A DNA stretch of 64,000 nucleotides, from contig NW_004454261.1 of NCBI RefSeq assembly GCF_000283155.1, positions 795,464-859,463 on the forward strand, read 5' to 3'. A program made the position numbers and the translations under genes. Shown here piece after piece: positions 45,650 through 58,384 of this stretch. The notes beneath the pieces were generated by a model. The model did no database searches. It saw only the letters and a list, made by a program, of their open reading frames with translations, and was not told the origin of the DNA. This stretch comes from Ceratotherium simum simum. Lineage: Eukaryota > Chordata > Mammalia > Perissodactyla > Rhinocerotidae. Within the stretch, counting starts at the first letter, position 1; each line of letters opens with the position of its first letter.

Positions 45650-47870
45650 TGACTTTTATTTTTTAAATTAACACAGAGTAAATTTGATTTTTTTTTGATG
45701 TACAGACCCACGAGTCTTAACACACGTACAGATTCGTGTAACTATCAAAGAATGGTTGTGTCACCCCAAAACTCCCTCGTGGTATCACTTTATGGTAACC
45801 ACCTCCCCTCAACCACAACCCCTGGCAACGGCTGATCCATTCTCTGTCACTATAGTTGGGTCTTTGGGGGATTTTCCTATCAACGGTATCACACAGTGGT
45901 TACCTTTTGAGACCAGCTTCTTTCACTCAATATGGCGCCTCTGAGATCCAGTCAAGCTGTTGGATGAATCGTACTTCCTTCTTCTTTGTTATGAGCAGCT
46001 TCCCGTTAGACTACAGCTTGTGGATCCATTCACCAGTTGAGGGCCATTTGGGTGATTCCCAGTTTGGGGTGATTACGAATAAAGCAGTACAAGGACTCAC
46101 TCACAGGTTTTTGTACGGACATATGTCTTCCTTTCTCTTGGGTAAATACCTCCCAGTGGATTGCTGGCTCACGTGGTAAGTTTCTCAGAAACCAACAGTT
46201 TCCCCAAGTGGTTGTACCATTTCGCCTTCCCCCAGCGACGTGTGAGAGTTCCCCTTGCTGCACCTCGTCGCCCGCGCTTGGTCTTGTCAGCATTTTTCAT
46301 GGTAGCCATTCCAACAGGTGTGGAGTGGCAGCTCATTGTGGTGGTAATTTGCATTTTGCTAATCGCTCATGATGGTAAGCAGCTTTTCATGTGCTTATGT
46401 GCCTTCATATATGCTCTTTGGTGGTGTGTCAGTTCAAGTCATTTGTTTATTTCTTAACTGGATGGTTTGTTTTCTTATTGTTGAGTTTTGAGACTTCTTT
46501 ACAGATTCCGGATACAAGTCCGCTGTCAGATATGTGATTTGCAAATATTTTTCTTCCATTCTTTAGAGCGTCTTTTCATTCTTTTAAGAGTGTCTTTTGC
46601 GAGAAAATTTTTTTTCTGATGATTTTGATCAAATCCAATTTATCAATTTTTCTTTTTTGAAAACATCATACTTTTGATGTCATTTCTGAGAACCCGTCGC
46701 CTAGTCCCAGGTCATGAAGATTTTATCCTATGCTTTCTTTGAAAAGTTTTCTAGTTTTACATTTTACATTTAGATCTGCTTCATTTTGTGTTAACTTTTG
46801 TCTAAGATGTAAGGTTTAGGTCGAGGTTTATTTTTATGTACATGAAACACCCAGTTGTTCAGCATCATTTGTTAAAAAGACTCTCCTTTCTCCATTGGAT
46901 TGCTTTTGCACCTTTGTCAAAATCAGTTGGCTGTATGTGTGGGGTCTATTCCAGGACATTCCATTCTGTTCCATTGATCAACACCACACTGTCTTAATTA
47001 CAACAGCTTTATAGTGAGTCTTAAAATCGGGTCGAGTGGTTCCTCTCGCCTTATGCTTCTCCAGTAGTGTGTTGGCCATTCATATAAATTTAGAATTCTC
47101 TATATAAATTTTAGGTCAGTTTATCTATATCTACAAAAATTCCTACTAAGATTTTGATGAAACAGCATTAAACCTGTAGATCAATTTGGGGAGAATTGAC
47201 ATCTTTACTGTCTGGGTTTTCCAATCCATGAACATGGTATGTTTTCTCCATTTATTTAGATCTTTGATTTCTTTCATCAGCATTTGGTAATTTTTAGCAT
47301 GCAGATCCTGTACATATTTTATTAGATTTATTCCTAAGTATTACAAGCTATTGTAAATGATGTTGATTTTTTCAGTTTCCAACTGTTCAGTGCTTGTATG
47401 TGAAACTATGGTTGGTTTTTGACTGCTGACCTGGCCTTCTGCAAGCTTGCAGAACTCACTTTTTAGTTCTAAGAGTTTTTTATTGTCTGCAAATAGGAAC
47501 AATTTTATTTCTTTCTTTCCAATCTGGGTGACCTTTATTTCTTTTTCTTGCCTGTTTGCACTGGCTAGGGCCTCCAGGACAATACTGAATGGCAGTGGTG
47601 AGGAGGGACGTCCTTGCCTTGTTCCCAGTCCTAGGGGAAAAGCCTTCAGTCTCTCACCACTACGTGTGATGTTAGTTGTAGGTGTTTCATAAATGCCCTT
47701 TTTCAGCTTGGGGAAGTTCCCGTCTATTCCTAGTTTTCTGAGAGTCTTTATCATAAACGGATGTTGAGTTTTGTCAAATGCTTTTTCTTCATTGATATGA
47801 TTATGTGTTTTTCTTTCTTTAGATAGTTAATATGATGGATTACATTGATTGATTGTCAATTAGATAATAA
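45650..47870 (-). mobile_element. L1 with ORF2 reverse-transcriptase remnant, antisense
   Basis: Reversed L1 covering the 3' UTR through the RT domain of ORF2. The minus-strand frame at 47341-47754 reads LGTRQGRPSSPLPFSIVLEA and, 40 residues on, LFADNKKL, the L1 RT FADD box with its second Asp changed to Asn. The element is inactive. Confidence 0.88.
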
Positions 47871-48271
47871 CTTGCTATTTTTGTGTGGGGCTAATCTGAA
47901 ATAGAAGGTGATGTTTTGGCCTCACCCCTGTTCTTTTGGTCCTGATGTGTTTTGGGGTCACCCTGACATCAGAGAAGCCCCCGTCTTGCTGTCCTGCCTC
48001 TGTGTCCAGAGTGCTCTCCAGGACCTGGCTCTGAAGACAGGAGGAGAGGCTGTGACGTGTGGGGCAGAGCCTGCTGCTCTGTCCCTTCCCTGCCATCAGC
48101 ACACCGGGGCCTGGTGGCTGCGGGAGACCAGACATGCTTCTCCCTCCAAGATTGGCTGGGCGGACCTAAGTCTAGAGCTGTTATTGATCAGGAAGCATTC
48201 CTCACAGACTGTATTAACTTTCTCGAATATGGGAGGCTCAATTTTAGCAAACTGTATCAATTTATAATACA

Positions 48272-48478
48272 GTCATGTGCTGCATAATGACGTCTCAGTC
48301 AACAACAGACTGTGTAGACAATGGTGTTCCCATAAGATAAGTATCATAGAGCCTAGGTGTGTAGTGGGCTATACCATCTAGGTCTGTGTATATAAACTCT
48401 ATGATGTTCACACAACAATGAAATCACCTAACAACCCATTTCTCAGAACGTGTCCCTGTCGTTAAGTGACACATGACT
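48272..48478 (+). mobile_element. Tigger-like MITE
   Basis: CAGTCATGTGCTGC at the left and gacacatgactg at the right are inverted. The interior (cctaggtgtgtagtgggcta) is the reverse arrangement of the 9970 copy. It lies in RFX2 intron 5. Confidence 0.75.
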
Positions 48479-48554
48479 GTCGTAGAATATTCTAGGATCG
48501 CAGGTCACAGATTTACTGAGAAACGGCAGTGTTCTCTGTGGTCCACACTGCCTT

Positions 48555-48566
48555 GTTGCCAGCAAA
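48555..48566 (+). promoter_or_regulatory. X-box-like site in RFX2 intron 5
   Basis: GTTGCCAGCAAA matches the RFX X-box with no spacer and one mismatch (final C to A). It is isolated and lies just after a Tigger-like MITE, so chance is quite possible. Confidence 0.3.
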
Positions 48567-50594
48567 CGCAGCTCAGAACCCAGGCCACCGGCTGCTGTGG
48601 TTTCTCGTCTGGGTTGCTCTAGAAGAATCGAGTTTTTAAATCTATTGGAAATCCATGAAGCGGCTGTGTTTCGACACACCCGCCATGAAAGCCTCTGAGA
48701 GTGCTCCTCTCAGGTGAGAATCTGGTTCCTGACCCCGCCTGCTCTGTGGCTTATCGGCTTGTTTTTGGCGTGGGAACATCTCACGAGGATGCAGCAGAGA
48801 TCCGAGGGACTTTCCAGGAGCCAAGAACAGGAACAGCCCTGAGATGGCAACAGAAAGAGAACATGGCTCCTGTAACCGACGTTTGTCACCTGTTAGTTTT
48901 CTTATGTCAGAGTTTCATTTCGTGGGAGTTTAAGTTAATCCTGAAAACGGAGCATAAAGACCAGAGTGAATCACCACCCGCAGCCTCAATGAGCGATTTC
49001 AGACTTCTGGTGACAAATTTTCTTAAGTCTTTATTTCCGGTTAAAATTCCATCAGTACTATAAATCCTCAAAGTGAATTGTTCAAATGGAGAGCTTTTGG
49101 TAAAACTTTTCTGTTGTGCTTTTTTTTAACTATGTGGAGCAGAGATACTAAATTGAGAGGTCTGCTCTTGTCATTTCAGCCAGGATTTGCCCTTTGGGTT
49201 GTGTCAAGGGGAGGCTGGGGGCTCCGGGGGCTGTACCAGGAAGAGAGCCCGCCCCCCGCAACAGCTGCCCTCAGAGGGCTCTCCTCCCCCAAGACTCAGG
49301 GCCTGTGAGAGGCCATGCCACGCAAACAGGCAGCCCCCATGGACCACACAGTGGGGCTGATGAGGACAAATGGTCTATCCAACTTTTGAAATAATAAAAA
49401 TACAACAATCCACTCCATGAGGGGTCCTGTCATTGCGATGTCTCCTTCAGGGCCTCCAGGTCTGGCCTGATGATGGAGAAGTTGACCCATTGGTCAGGTT
49501 CCCACATCTGAGCAGCATCTTTTTGAACCCTTCATTTCCCGGAAGTCAGAGTCGGAGCTCACAGGTGCTGGTGGCTCTGGGTATTCAGGTCTCGCAGAGC
49601 TGGGGATGGAGTCCACCCTGGCGACTCTGCCCAGGCTTGCCGGACACCTGGTCTGCGAGCGTGTGCTACACAGAAGCCGGAAGGGCGAGCACTTCACCCT
49701 GGAGAATTCAGCAAGTGGATTCGGATCGTTCTCTGGTTGTGTTCAGCTACGAAAAGAACTTCTGTAAGCTTCGTGGTGCCTGATGCGATTTTCAAACATG
49801 CCTAAGAATACACCATCAATTTCTTCCTCTTCCAAGTGAAGAAAATCCTCGTGTGTTGGGTTTGAGGAGTGTCTCAGCAGACCAGCTCCTTGGAACACTT
49901 CAGGTGTTCTTCAGAAATCCTAAGATCTCATTCGTGATGTTAAAAGTCACGATATCGGGGGCCCTGGACTGTTGGATCAGGTTCTGCAATATACACCCCT
50001 GAGAGATGCCACTTCAGATCACAGGAATTTCTTTACTGGTGTTGTCAGAAACTCAGCTATCAAGACCCCAGTGAGCATCTTGCCCTTGACTACCAGTGCA
50101 CGGGGGTACAGAGAAGCCGAATCTCGAATTCTCTATCCAGCTGGCCGAGAAGACGGACACGTGGCAGCTCCAAGGGGATGTGTCTGTAAATGTCCTGTTT
50201 CCATCAGTGATAAGTCAAGGCCGGGGGACTGTGGACCATCCACGGCTCCTTGTGTGTGGCCTGGCATCCCACACGTGCCCCTCCATTCTCATGGAGACCC
50301 TTCCTGGTGGCCCACGGGGCTGGTGCGCCACCCACGAGACATCACAGCTCACGATGGATGTCACCCACAAAACATTTCTTCTCTGTAGCCTGCGTTTTCA
50401 GTGAAGACGCAGGATATCTTGACTATACTACGACCTCACACGTCTACCATGCATTTGCTAGAAGCTTCCTCACCCCCTGCACATCAGAGTTTGTGTCCAA
50501 CAATAAGAGCAAAAATTTTGCCAGCAAACACACATTGTTTGATAAAGGAATTTTGCCCATAGCGCATCCACTTTTTCTCTAAAATGTTTATCAT
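48567..50594. other. RFX2 intron 5, unrecognised unique stretch
   Basis: About 2 kb without a recognised repeat. Moderately long + frames (49433-49783 and 49972-50388) have no domain I know and no convincing splice context. Confidence 0.5.
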
Positions 50595-50875
50595 CAGTTT
50601 TTTCTTTAACTTAATAGACTTCCTTTTTTAGCAAAGTTTTAGGTTTGCAGAAGAATTGAGCGGAAAGTACAGAGAGTTCCCATAACCCCCTGACCCCCTA
50701 CACTCACAGTTTTCCTTATTGTTCGCCTGGCACATAAGTTTGATACATTTGTTATAGTCAGTGAGCCAATATTGATACATTATTATTATTAACTGAAGCC
50801 CACAACTGACATGAGGACTTGCTCTTTGTGTGGTACATCCTGTGGGTTTTGACAAACTTTTAATGACATCATCAC
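50595..50875 (-). mobile_element. Old L1 3' fragment, antisense
   Basis: agttttaggtttgcagaaga, aagtacagagagttcccata and the following sequence parallel the nested L1 end at 29811. Confidence 0.7.
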
Positions 50876-51176
50876 TTTTGAAGCTGGTTTTGCAAGTTTC
50901 CTTGCGAAAGAGGGAGCAGTCCCTGTGTTTACTCAGGAGCGCCACTTTGAAAGCTATGTCTCAAGTTTTCGTCCCTGTTGTGCCCTTAGTGACAAATTAA
51001 AGAATGTATTGGAAAGCATTCTCTTGGCTCATTCTGAAAAGTCTCAACTTACCAGAGAAGTCATTGTTCCTATGTAGAGTGACATCAACCCACTTAAAAC
51101 ATCAAGGGTGACTGTGGACAGATGGGTCACTGACCTAATAAAATCTTCTGCTGTCACCTGTGCCTTCTTTTCCTGA

Positions 51177-51362
51177 TTTTTTTTTTTCTGAGGAAGATTC
51201 GCGCTGAGCTAACATCTGTGCCAGTCTTACTCTACTTTGTGTCTGGGATGCTGCCACAGCATAGCTACCAATGAGTGGTGTAGGTCCGCACCCAGGAATT
51301 GAACCCCGGCCACCGGAGCAGAGCACACTGAACTTAACCACTAGGCCACGGGGCCAGCCCCT
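51177..51362 (-). mobile_element. ERE SINE, antisense
   Basis: Poly-T start, gaggaagattcgcgctgagc, a shortened middle and a head ending ggggccagcccc. ttcctgatttt and ctcctggtatttt suggest the target duplication. Confidence 0.92.
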
Positions 51363-51877
51363 CCTGGTATTTTCTTTTATGGCTGTGTATGCACAATGCA
51401 CACAGTGTGGGACCCCGGACTGGATCCTGGTCCAGAAAAAACGACATTAATGGAGCCATTGATCACATTCTAATAAGGTCTTGTGATTGGTTAATACTGT
51501 TGAGTGGTGGTTAATTTCCAGGTCTTGATCCCTGTCCTGAGGTCCTGGAAGATGGTGACATTTGGGGAGGCTGGCTGAAGGCAATGTGGGAATCTTTTGC
51601 CATTCTTGCCCCTTTTTTGTAAGTCTGGAATTCTTTCCAAATGAAATGTTAAAAATGTTTTTAAATGGATGAATTAAGAAGTCTATAGAACCATACTGTT
51701 TAAAGTTCTAGAATCCGCAAGAATAACTAAGCATGTTAGCTGTTAAAAAGGATTACCAAAAAAAAAGATTGCCTCTGTGAAGTAGAGAGGACAAGAAAAG
51801 AGGAAGATTTGCACTATTTTTTAATACTTTTTTCTTCTATTTGAATTTTTTAACCACATGCATGCATTACCTTATAA

Positions 51878-51985
51878 TTGTTTATTGAGGTAAAATTCAC
51901 ATAACAATTAACCATTTTAAAGTGTATAACTCAGTGCATTTAATACATTCACAGTGCAACAGTCGCCTCTATACATACATGATAA
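51878..51985 (-). mobile_element. L1 3' terminus, antisense, short
   Basis: tgtttattgaggtaaaattc through ccattttaaagtgtataact: only the last about 100 bp of an L1. Confidence 0.75.
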
Positions 51986-52064
51986 AAATCAGCTTATCTG
52001 TAAAGTATAACAGATCTGTACAGTGTAATTCTGTGCGTGGTTTACAATTACTTAGTAGAATTAT

Positions 52065-52282
52065 GGAGCGGGGCGGCAAACTGCAGGCCTCCAGCCGAAT
52101 CCGCACAGCTGCCCGTTTTTGTAAATGAAGTTTTACTGGCACACAGCCATGCCCATTCATTCTTGTGTCATCTGTGGCTGCCTTCTGACTCCAAGGGCAG
52201 TGGCCACAGAGACCTTCTGACCCGCAAAGCCCAAAATATTGACCATCTGGCCCTTTGCAGAAAAAGTTTGGCAACTCCTGAT
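52065..52282 (+). mobile_element. hAT-like DNA transposon relic
   Basis: ggcggcaaactgcaggcctc, aatgaagttttactggcaca and gaaaaagtttggcaactcct mark the 1975 family. Confidence 0.78.
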
Positions 52283-52517
52283 CTATAAGCACTGGCTCGG
52301 AAAGGTAGCCACAAAAGATGAAGCGATAAACGCAAGTAACAGAACTGAATGTATGATACAACCCCAAGTGAGGATAAATAATCAAAGCCATGTGCATGTG
52401 ATGAAATGCACCTGGAATGTACACCAGGCCGTCAGTAAAGGCTTCCTCGCCCAGTGGGAGTTGGGCAGGGGGCCCCGGGAGAAGTGGAGGCAGGGTTGGG
52501 ATGGAGAGGGACAATCA

Positions 52518-52626
52518 AGGTGCCCAGGGCTCCAAATTTAAGGAGGTGCTCACGTCCAGGTGCCAACCCTGCCCTGGCACAACCTTGAGAATGAGAGCCT
52601 CCTTAAATTTGGTACGCTGGGCGCCT
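52518..52626 (+). mobile_element. 109-bp near-palindromic hairpin element
   Basis: Two 29-nt arms, 52518-52546 and 52598-52626, are inverted copies with four mismatches and share the core CCAAATTTAAGGAGG. The interior is also partly self-complementary (aggtgcca at 52558-52565 against tggcacaacct at 52574-52584). Transcribed from either strand it could fold into a long hairpin. It looks like a palindromic MITE. Confidence 0.7.
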
Positions 52627-54374
52627 CCTTGTCTCCGTCTCAGTCCTGGCTCTGAACAGAGACTTATATGTCTCTCGCATAATCAGATTTTTGTACACAA
52701 GCAAGTATAATATTACATAATTTGAAAATGTTTAATTAGCAAAATAAAATGGATGAACAGATTAAAAATGCCCCATTTCCCCAAGCCAGCCTCCCCCTCC
52801 CCCCGGGGCCGTGGGCCCCACTGGCCTCCCCTCTTCCCACCTGGCCCCTTAACTGCGGGGCGGTCCCTCTCTCCTGGCCTCATAATTCTATGATTTATAT
52901 CCCTGCCCTCAAAATTCCAGTCATGCTGCTTTCCTTCTTTTAAAATACTCTCCATTTTCTTAAAGATCCAAAAGGGTTGCTCGTAAAACATTTACACCTT
53001 AATTTCCTCCTTCTTTAGTCACAGGACTAAGTTATATTTCAGAGCGGAGGGGTAACTACAGCACATTTCTGTCCTTCTCCCCACCTCCCCCCGGGGGACA
53101 CTCCCCTCCCCACTTCTACCCCCAGGCGCACCTCGGATACCGAATTATGGCAGACCCAGCCTGGAGATGCGGGTGTCGCTTAAGACACTGGTCATTGCTG
53201 GCCTTTTGCAGGGGGGACCCCTGTCTGGCAGGCCCTTTGAATGAGGTTATGATGTTATAAATGGAATGGCCATTTGTGCAGATGCTAATGGACTCAGAGA
53301 AGTAACCTCCACCCTCCCTTAGGAGACATGACTATAGTTCTTAAGACAGGTCAAATCTAGCTAGGGTGATACAGGAAAGAAAAAGAATTTTTTTAATTCC
53401 TGTAAAGTTTTTTTAATAATTGGCTAATTTTAATATACTTGGGAGCTATTAAAACTTGTCTGCTATCTGCTATTACTTTAGGTTCTTGATCGCTTCAGTA
53501 GAATCCTTAACACATAACGATATGTGTCTTTTTCCTGGGGCATCTGTTAATAATTCCTGTAGCAGAAACAAATCATATTAAATGGCCAATAAAAAGAAAT
53601 ACGTGCTGCATTGCACTGAATCAAAAATAAAGATTAAGCTCTTGATAAGTCAAGAAATGGATGCAGAAGTGTATACATAATACCAGGACGTGACGGAAAC
53701 TTCCAGAAGGTAGAAAAACAAATGATTTTAGGGCAAGCTGCCTGGGCCTGGGGTGGGGATGGGGCACCGCTGTGTCCATCCTTGGCCCTTCCTTACTGTT
53801 TGACATGTGGGCCTGCGCATGTAGCACTTTGATAAAATTTTTAAAATAACAAAAAATTAAACTCCAGTCAAATATAAAATTAGTTTTCATTTTAAGTGGA
53901 TTTAAAGATTAAACACTAACTTCTCCAGCCACTGAGAGGACTGATCAAAGGCGTTTGTACTTGTACAGTAAGAATTGAGTGGTCAGGTCTGTGAGGAAGC
54001 CCAGGACTGAAGCCCCCGGATCTCAAATTCAAGTGCGGGATGCTCCTTTTCCAAGAAATCAGAGGTGGCGCCGCGGCGCCCTCTGCTGGACACGCGTGCG
54101 CGCTGCGCCTTCAGTCCTGACTCCTGGGCATCAACCTCCCCAAGTGGCCTTGGGGGCGGGTGGTGGTTTCCTTACCTTCGTCACCTTCAGATGTTTACCT
54201 CACATTTCAGTTTTAAAACACAGTGAACACCTTGGGAGGCTCCACTCTGCACTAAATTAATTTTCTGTGTCAGTGGGCCGGTTCAGACGCTATTTAATAG
54301 CTGTGGGTTTTTGAGGATGGTCTTGGGCAGCAAATCTTAATTTGTATTCTTTCCCGCAATACTCATAACTCCAT
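52627..54374. other. RFX2 intron 5, unique stretch
   Basis: No known repeat was recognised. It includes the CTCF-like motif and palindrome at 54067-54089. Confidence 0.55.
54067..54089 (-). promoter_or_regulatory. CTCF-like motif overlapping a perfect GC palindrome
   Basis: On the - strand 54076-54089 reads CCAGCAGAGGGCGC, a full match to the CTCF core CCASYAGRKGGCRS. It overlaps the 14-bp perfect palindrome GGCGCCGCGGCGCC at 54067-54080 and sits in a short CpG-dense patch inside RFX2 intron 5. Confidence 0.55.
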
Positions 54375-55203
54375 GATTTTTGCCATAAATCAGTCTTAAA
54401 TATGCCCGGCAAATCTCTGGGTGTCCTCAGGACTCTGTCAGGGGCTCTGCGGGGTCAAAGCTGTTTTCACAAGAATACTAAGCCGTTAGTTGCTATTTTC
54501 CCCGTGGTGATGTTTATACTGATGGTGTAAAGTCAGCTGGGCGCTAACCAAGGCAGCGCCATCAGACTCTCCTAGAAGTCACTGTATCCTTCACCATCGT
54601 GCGCTCACGGGAGAAAAGAGAAATAGCAAATACCAGTTTCACTTTAAAATGTCCTTGATGAAGCAGTAACAATTATTAATTTTACTAAATCTCAGTCCTT
54701 GAGTATACATCTTTTTAATATTCTGTGTGAGAAAAGGCTCTTCTGCTGCGTGCCAAAGTACGATGGCTGTCTCGAGGAAAAGCCCCTGTGCAAACGAGTT
54801 CTGAGCAGAACTAGCCACTTTTGTCATGAAACGCTATTCTTTCTTGAAAGAATAACAGGCAAATTATGATCATTCAGACCCGGAGATTTGGCAGATATTT
54901 TCTCAAAAATGGATGGTGTGAGCCTGACGTATCCAGGAAAACAATGAGCGATTTTGTTTCCAACACGTTTTCAATCAGAAAAGAAAGAATTTTGAAAAAC
55001 TGGTATCTTTCCTATGAGATTGATAGTGATATTAACAAATGTGATGTTTCAAGGCTGTATTATGAAGTGTGTCAACATTTGGAAGCTCTGAAAACTCAAT
55101 GAACCAATATTTTCCAAGTGACCAGTGCACCATGTTACAGACCATGCATGTGGGGGAAAGATCCATTCAAACTGTGAGAGAGGCTAATGGATTTTTCAAT
55201 TAA
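54375..55203 (+). mobile_element. hAT (Charlie/ZBED-type) transposase relic cut by L1
   Basis: The open frame 54866-55102 reads IRKERILKNWYLSYEIDSDI and continues into LYYEVCQHLEALKTQ, which I recognise as part of a hAT transposase repeat. Just after a stop, the sequence (ccaatattttccaagtgacc) continues the family in another frame. The preceding part (gcggggtcaaagctgttttc) matches the element's 5' side. The 3' part is missing, replaced by the L1 starting at 55205. Confidence 0.65.
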
Positions 55204-55204
55204 T

Positions 55205-57290
55205 TGTATATTTTTTATTGAGGTAAAATTCACATGACATAAAAGTCACCATTGTAACCATTTAAAAGTGTACAATTCAATGGCATTTAGTACATTCACA
55301 ATGTTGTGCAACCATTACCCTTTCTAGTCCCAGAACATTCCATCACCCAAAAGGAAACCCTGTACCAGTTAGGAGTCACCCCCCATTCCCTCCTCCTCCA
55401 GCTTCTGCAACTAACCCACTTTCTGTCTGTGGATTTGCCTGTTCTGGACATTTCACATCAATGGAATCACACACTCTGTGGTCTTTTGTGTCTGCTTCTC
55501 TCACTGAGCATCATGTTTTCAAGGTCCATCCACATTGGAGTGTGTGTCAGGGCTTCACTCCTTTTCATGGATGAATAATACTCCATTGTGTGGGTAGACC
55601 ACATTTTGTTGATTCGTTTTTCTGTGATTGACATTGGAATTTTTCTGCTTTTTTGCCTTTATGATTCATGCTGCTGTGGACATTTCTGTGCTAGTTTTTG
55701 TGTGAACACCAGTTTTCACTTATCTTGGATATCTACTTAGGATTGTGAGTACTATGTCGTATGGTTTAACTAGGTTTATGTTTAACTTTTTGAGGAACTG
55801 CCAAACTGTTTTCATCAGTGGCTGCACCATTTGACATTCCCACCAGCAGTGTATGAGGGTTCCAGTTTCTCCACATCCTCGCCAACACTTGTTATTATTT
55901 TTTCTTTCTTTCTTTTTTTATGGCTGTCCTACTGGGTGTGAAGTGGTGTCTCATTGTGGTTTTGGTCTGTATTTCCCTAATGACTAATGATGTTGAGCAT
56001 CTTTTCATGTGCTTGTTGGAGACAAGGTTCTTCAAATCCTTTGCCCATTTTTTAATTGGGTCATTTGTCATTTTGTTGTTGAATTGCGAGAGTTCTTTAT
56101 ATATTCTGGAAATAAGACCTTTATCAGATATATGATTTGCAAATGTGTTCGCACATTCTGTGCATTGTCTTTTCACTCTCTTGATAGTGTCCTTTGATGC
56201 ACAAAGTTTTTAATTTAGATGAAGTCCAATTTATCTTTTAAAAAATGTTTTATCTTTTATTTTGTTGTTTGTGCTTTTGGTGTCATATCTAAGAATCCGT
56301 TGCCAAATCCAAGGGCATGAAGATAATCTCATTTTACATGATTACCTCATGTTTTCCTTTAAGAGTTTTATAGTTTTAGCTCTTACATTTAGTTCTTTGA
56401 TCTGTCTTGAGTTGATTTTTGTATATGGTGTGAGGTAGGGATCCAGCTTCATTCTTTTACATGTGACTATCCAGCTACCCCAGCATCGTTGGCTGAAAAG
56501 TTTATTCTTTCTCCATTGAATGGCCTTGACACCCTTGTCAGAAATCAGTTGGCCATAGATGTATGGGATTATTTCTGGACTCAGTTCTATTCCACTGATT
56601 TACATACATCTAGTTGTGTATCCTTATCCCGGTACTGCACTGTTTTGGTTACTGTAACTTTGTAGTAAGTTTTGAAATCAGGGAGTGTGAGTCTTCCAAC
56701 TTTGTTCTTCTTTCTTAAGATTGTTTGGGCTATTTGGGGTCCCTTGCAATGCCATGTGAATTTTATGATCAACTTGTCCATTTCTGAAAAAGCTGTTGGA
56801 AGTTTAATAGAGAATTCTGATAGGACTGTGTGGAGTCTGTCGATCAATTTGGAGAGTATTGCCATCTTCACAATATAAAGTCTTCCAATCCATAAACATG
56901 GGATGTCTTTCTGTTTGTTTAGGACTTTAATTTCTTTCCACGGTGTTTTATAGTTTTCAGTGTACAAGTATCCCACCTCCTAGGGATTTTATTCTCTTTG
57001 ATGCTATTGTACATGGGATTGTTTACTTAATGTCGTTTTCACATTGTTTGATGTTTAGAAATATAACTGATTTTTATATGTTGGTCTTGTATTCTGCAAC
57101 TTTATTGAAGTTGTCCATGAACACTAACAGATTTTTTGTGGATCCTTCAGGATCATGTTGTCTGCAAATACAGGTGGTTTTACTTCCTCCTTTCCAATTT
57201 GGGTGCCTTTTATTTCTTACTGTTGCCTAATTGTCCTGGCTAGAATTTCCAGTACCGTGTTGAATAGAAGGGGCAAGAGTGGACATACAC
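55205..57290 (-). mobile_element. L1 ORF2/3' UTR, antisense
   Basis: About 2.1 kb of reversed L1. The minus-strand frame 56587-56976 reads LYTENYKTPWKEIKVLNKQK and later ILRKKNKVGRLTLPDFKTYY, the L1 ORF2 C-terminal half. It has stops and indels, so it is dead. Confidence 0.9.
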
Positions 57291-58384
57291 ACGAGTGGCA
57301 GAGAGGTGATGGGTGAAGCTGTAACCCTCTCATTCCTGAACTCAGCCCTGGGAACCCGGTCCAGCTGCACTTTCTAGAATACACATTCAACCTGCTTTTT
57401 CCAGAAGCGTCACTGAAGTCTTTGCCTTCCTGGGTGTTTGAGGAAAGACAGCATATGTTTTAGGTTCATTTCCTTCCACTGTAGCCCTCTGCCTGTCATG
57501 GTGGGCTGCCGCAGAGCCTAAATGTCCATTTTCCACTTACAAGTTGAGGTCAAATTCAACATGTATAAATGTGGTGGTAGCCACGCGTAGCTGGGTGTTT
57601 CCCCCTTTGCGTAGATCTGCCACATCCCCTCAGCTCCTTGCCTCCATGAGGTCCTTAGAACCCAACTCAGAAGCCCCTTCCCCGAGGAAGGCCTCCGTGT
57701 TTGCTCCACGTGACTGTCCCCTGTGACTCCATTCTCATTTCCATATAACCCTCTTTGCACAGCTCACGCTTCATAAACATTCAGGAGTTTATCTCTGTGA
57801 CGTGTCCAGTGGCCCCAGGGTCCCAAACCTCCTGATGGCAAGGCCGGGGTCTCTGGCCTCAGTGGTATTTTCCGGAAGCCTCCAGCTGGGAGACCCTGGG
57901 CTTTGTGATGGGGCAAGCTGGCCTGGAAGTCAGTGCCACCAACAGTCCTTGGGATCTGTCGGGCGTCTGATTCTCCCTAGCAACAGATGACGGGTGTAGG
58001 GGAGCAGCGGGCCATTAGGATGCTGGCTTTGCTTACACTTGAACTTACGCAGCGACTAAGTGCCCACGTTATGCATGTGCACATGCAGATGTTGTGTTAA
58101 AATTCAATGGCCAGTGTCGCCAGCGTAACTTCACTCTGCTGCTCGTGTGTGACAGGCTCCTGGGCTCTCTGTGTGTCACAAAGTAACACTCCTGCCCGCA
58201 GCTCTGACTCACGCCTTAACCCATCTCCCCTGCCTGCCTTGAACCTCATTTTGATTTTGTAGGCGCTCAAATCATTATTTGGATATTAATAAAACCAGAT
58301 CTTGGCTGATGCTAACCATCTGATTTCCTTTTTTTTTTTTTTTTCCATTTTGTTTTGTTCTGTTTCTGCACACATTTTCTTTAG
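57291..58384. other. RFX2 intron 5, 3' end
   Basis: Unique intronic sequence ending in the long T-rich tract and acceptor of the cassette exon. Confidence 0.65.

Noticed and set aside
47341..47754. Reverse-transcriptase-like frame considered as a gene
   Set aside because: It is an L1 ORF2 fragment with a changed FADD box, inside a dead antisense L1.
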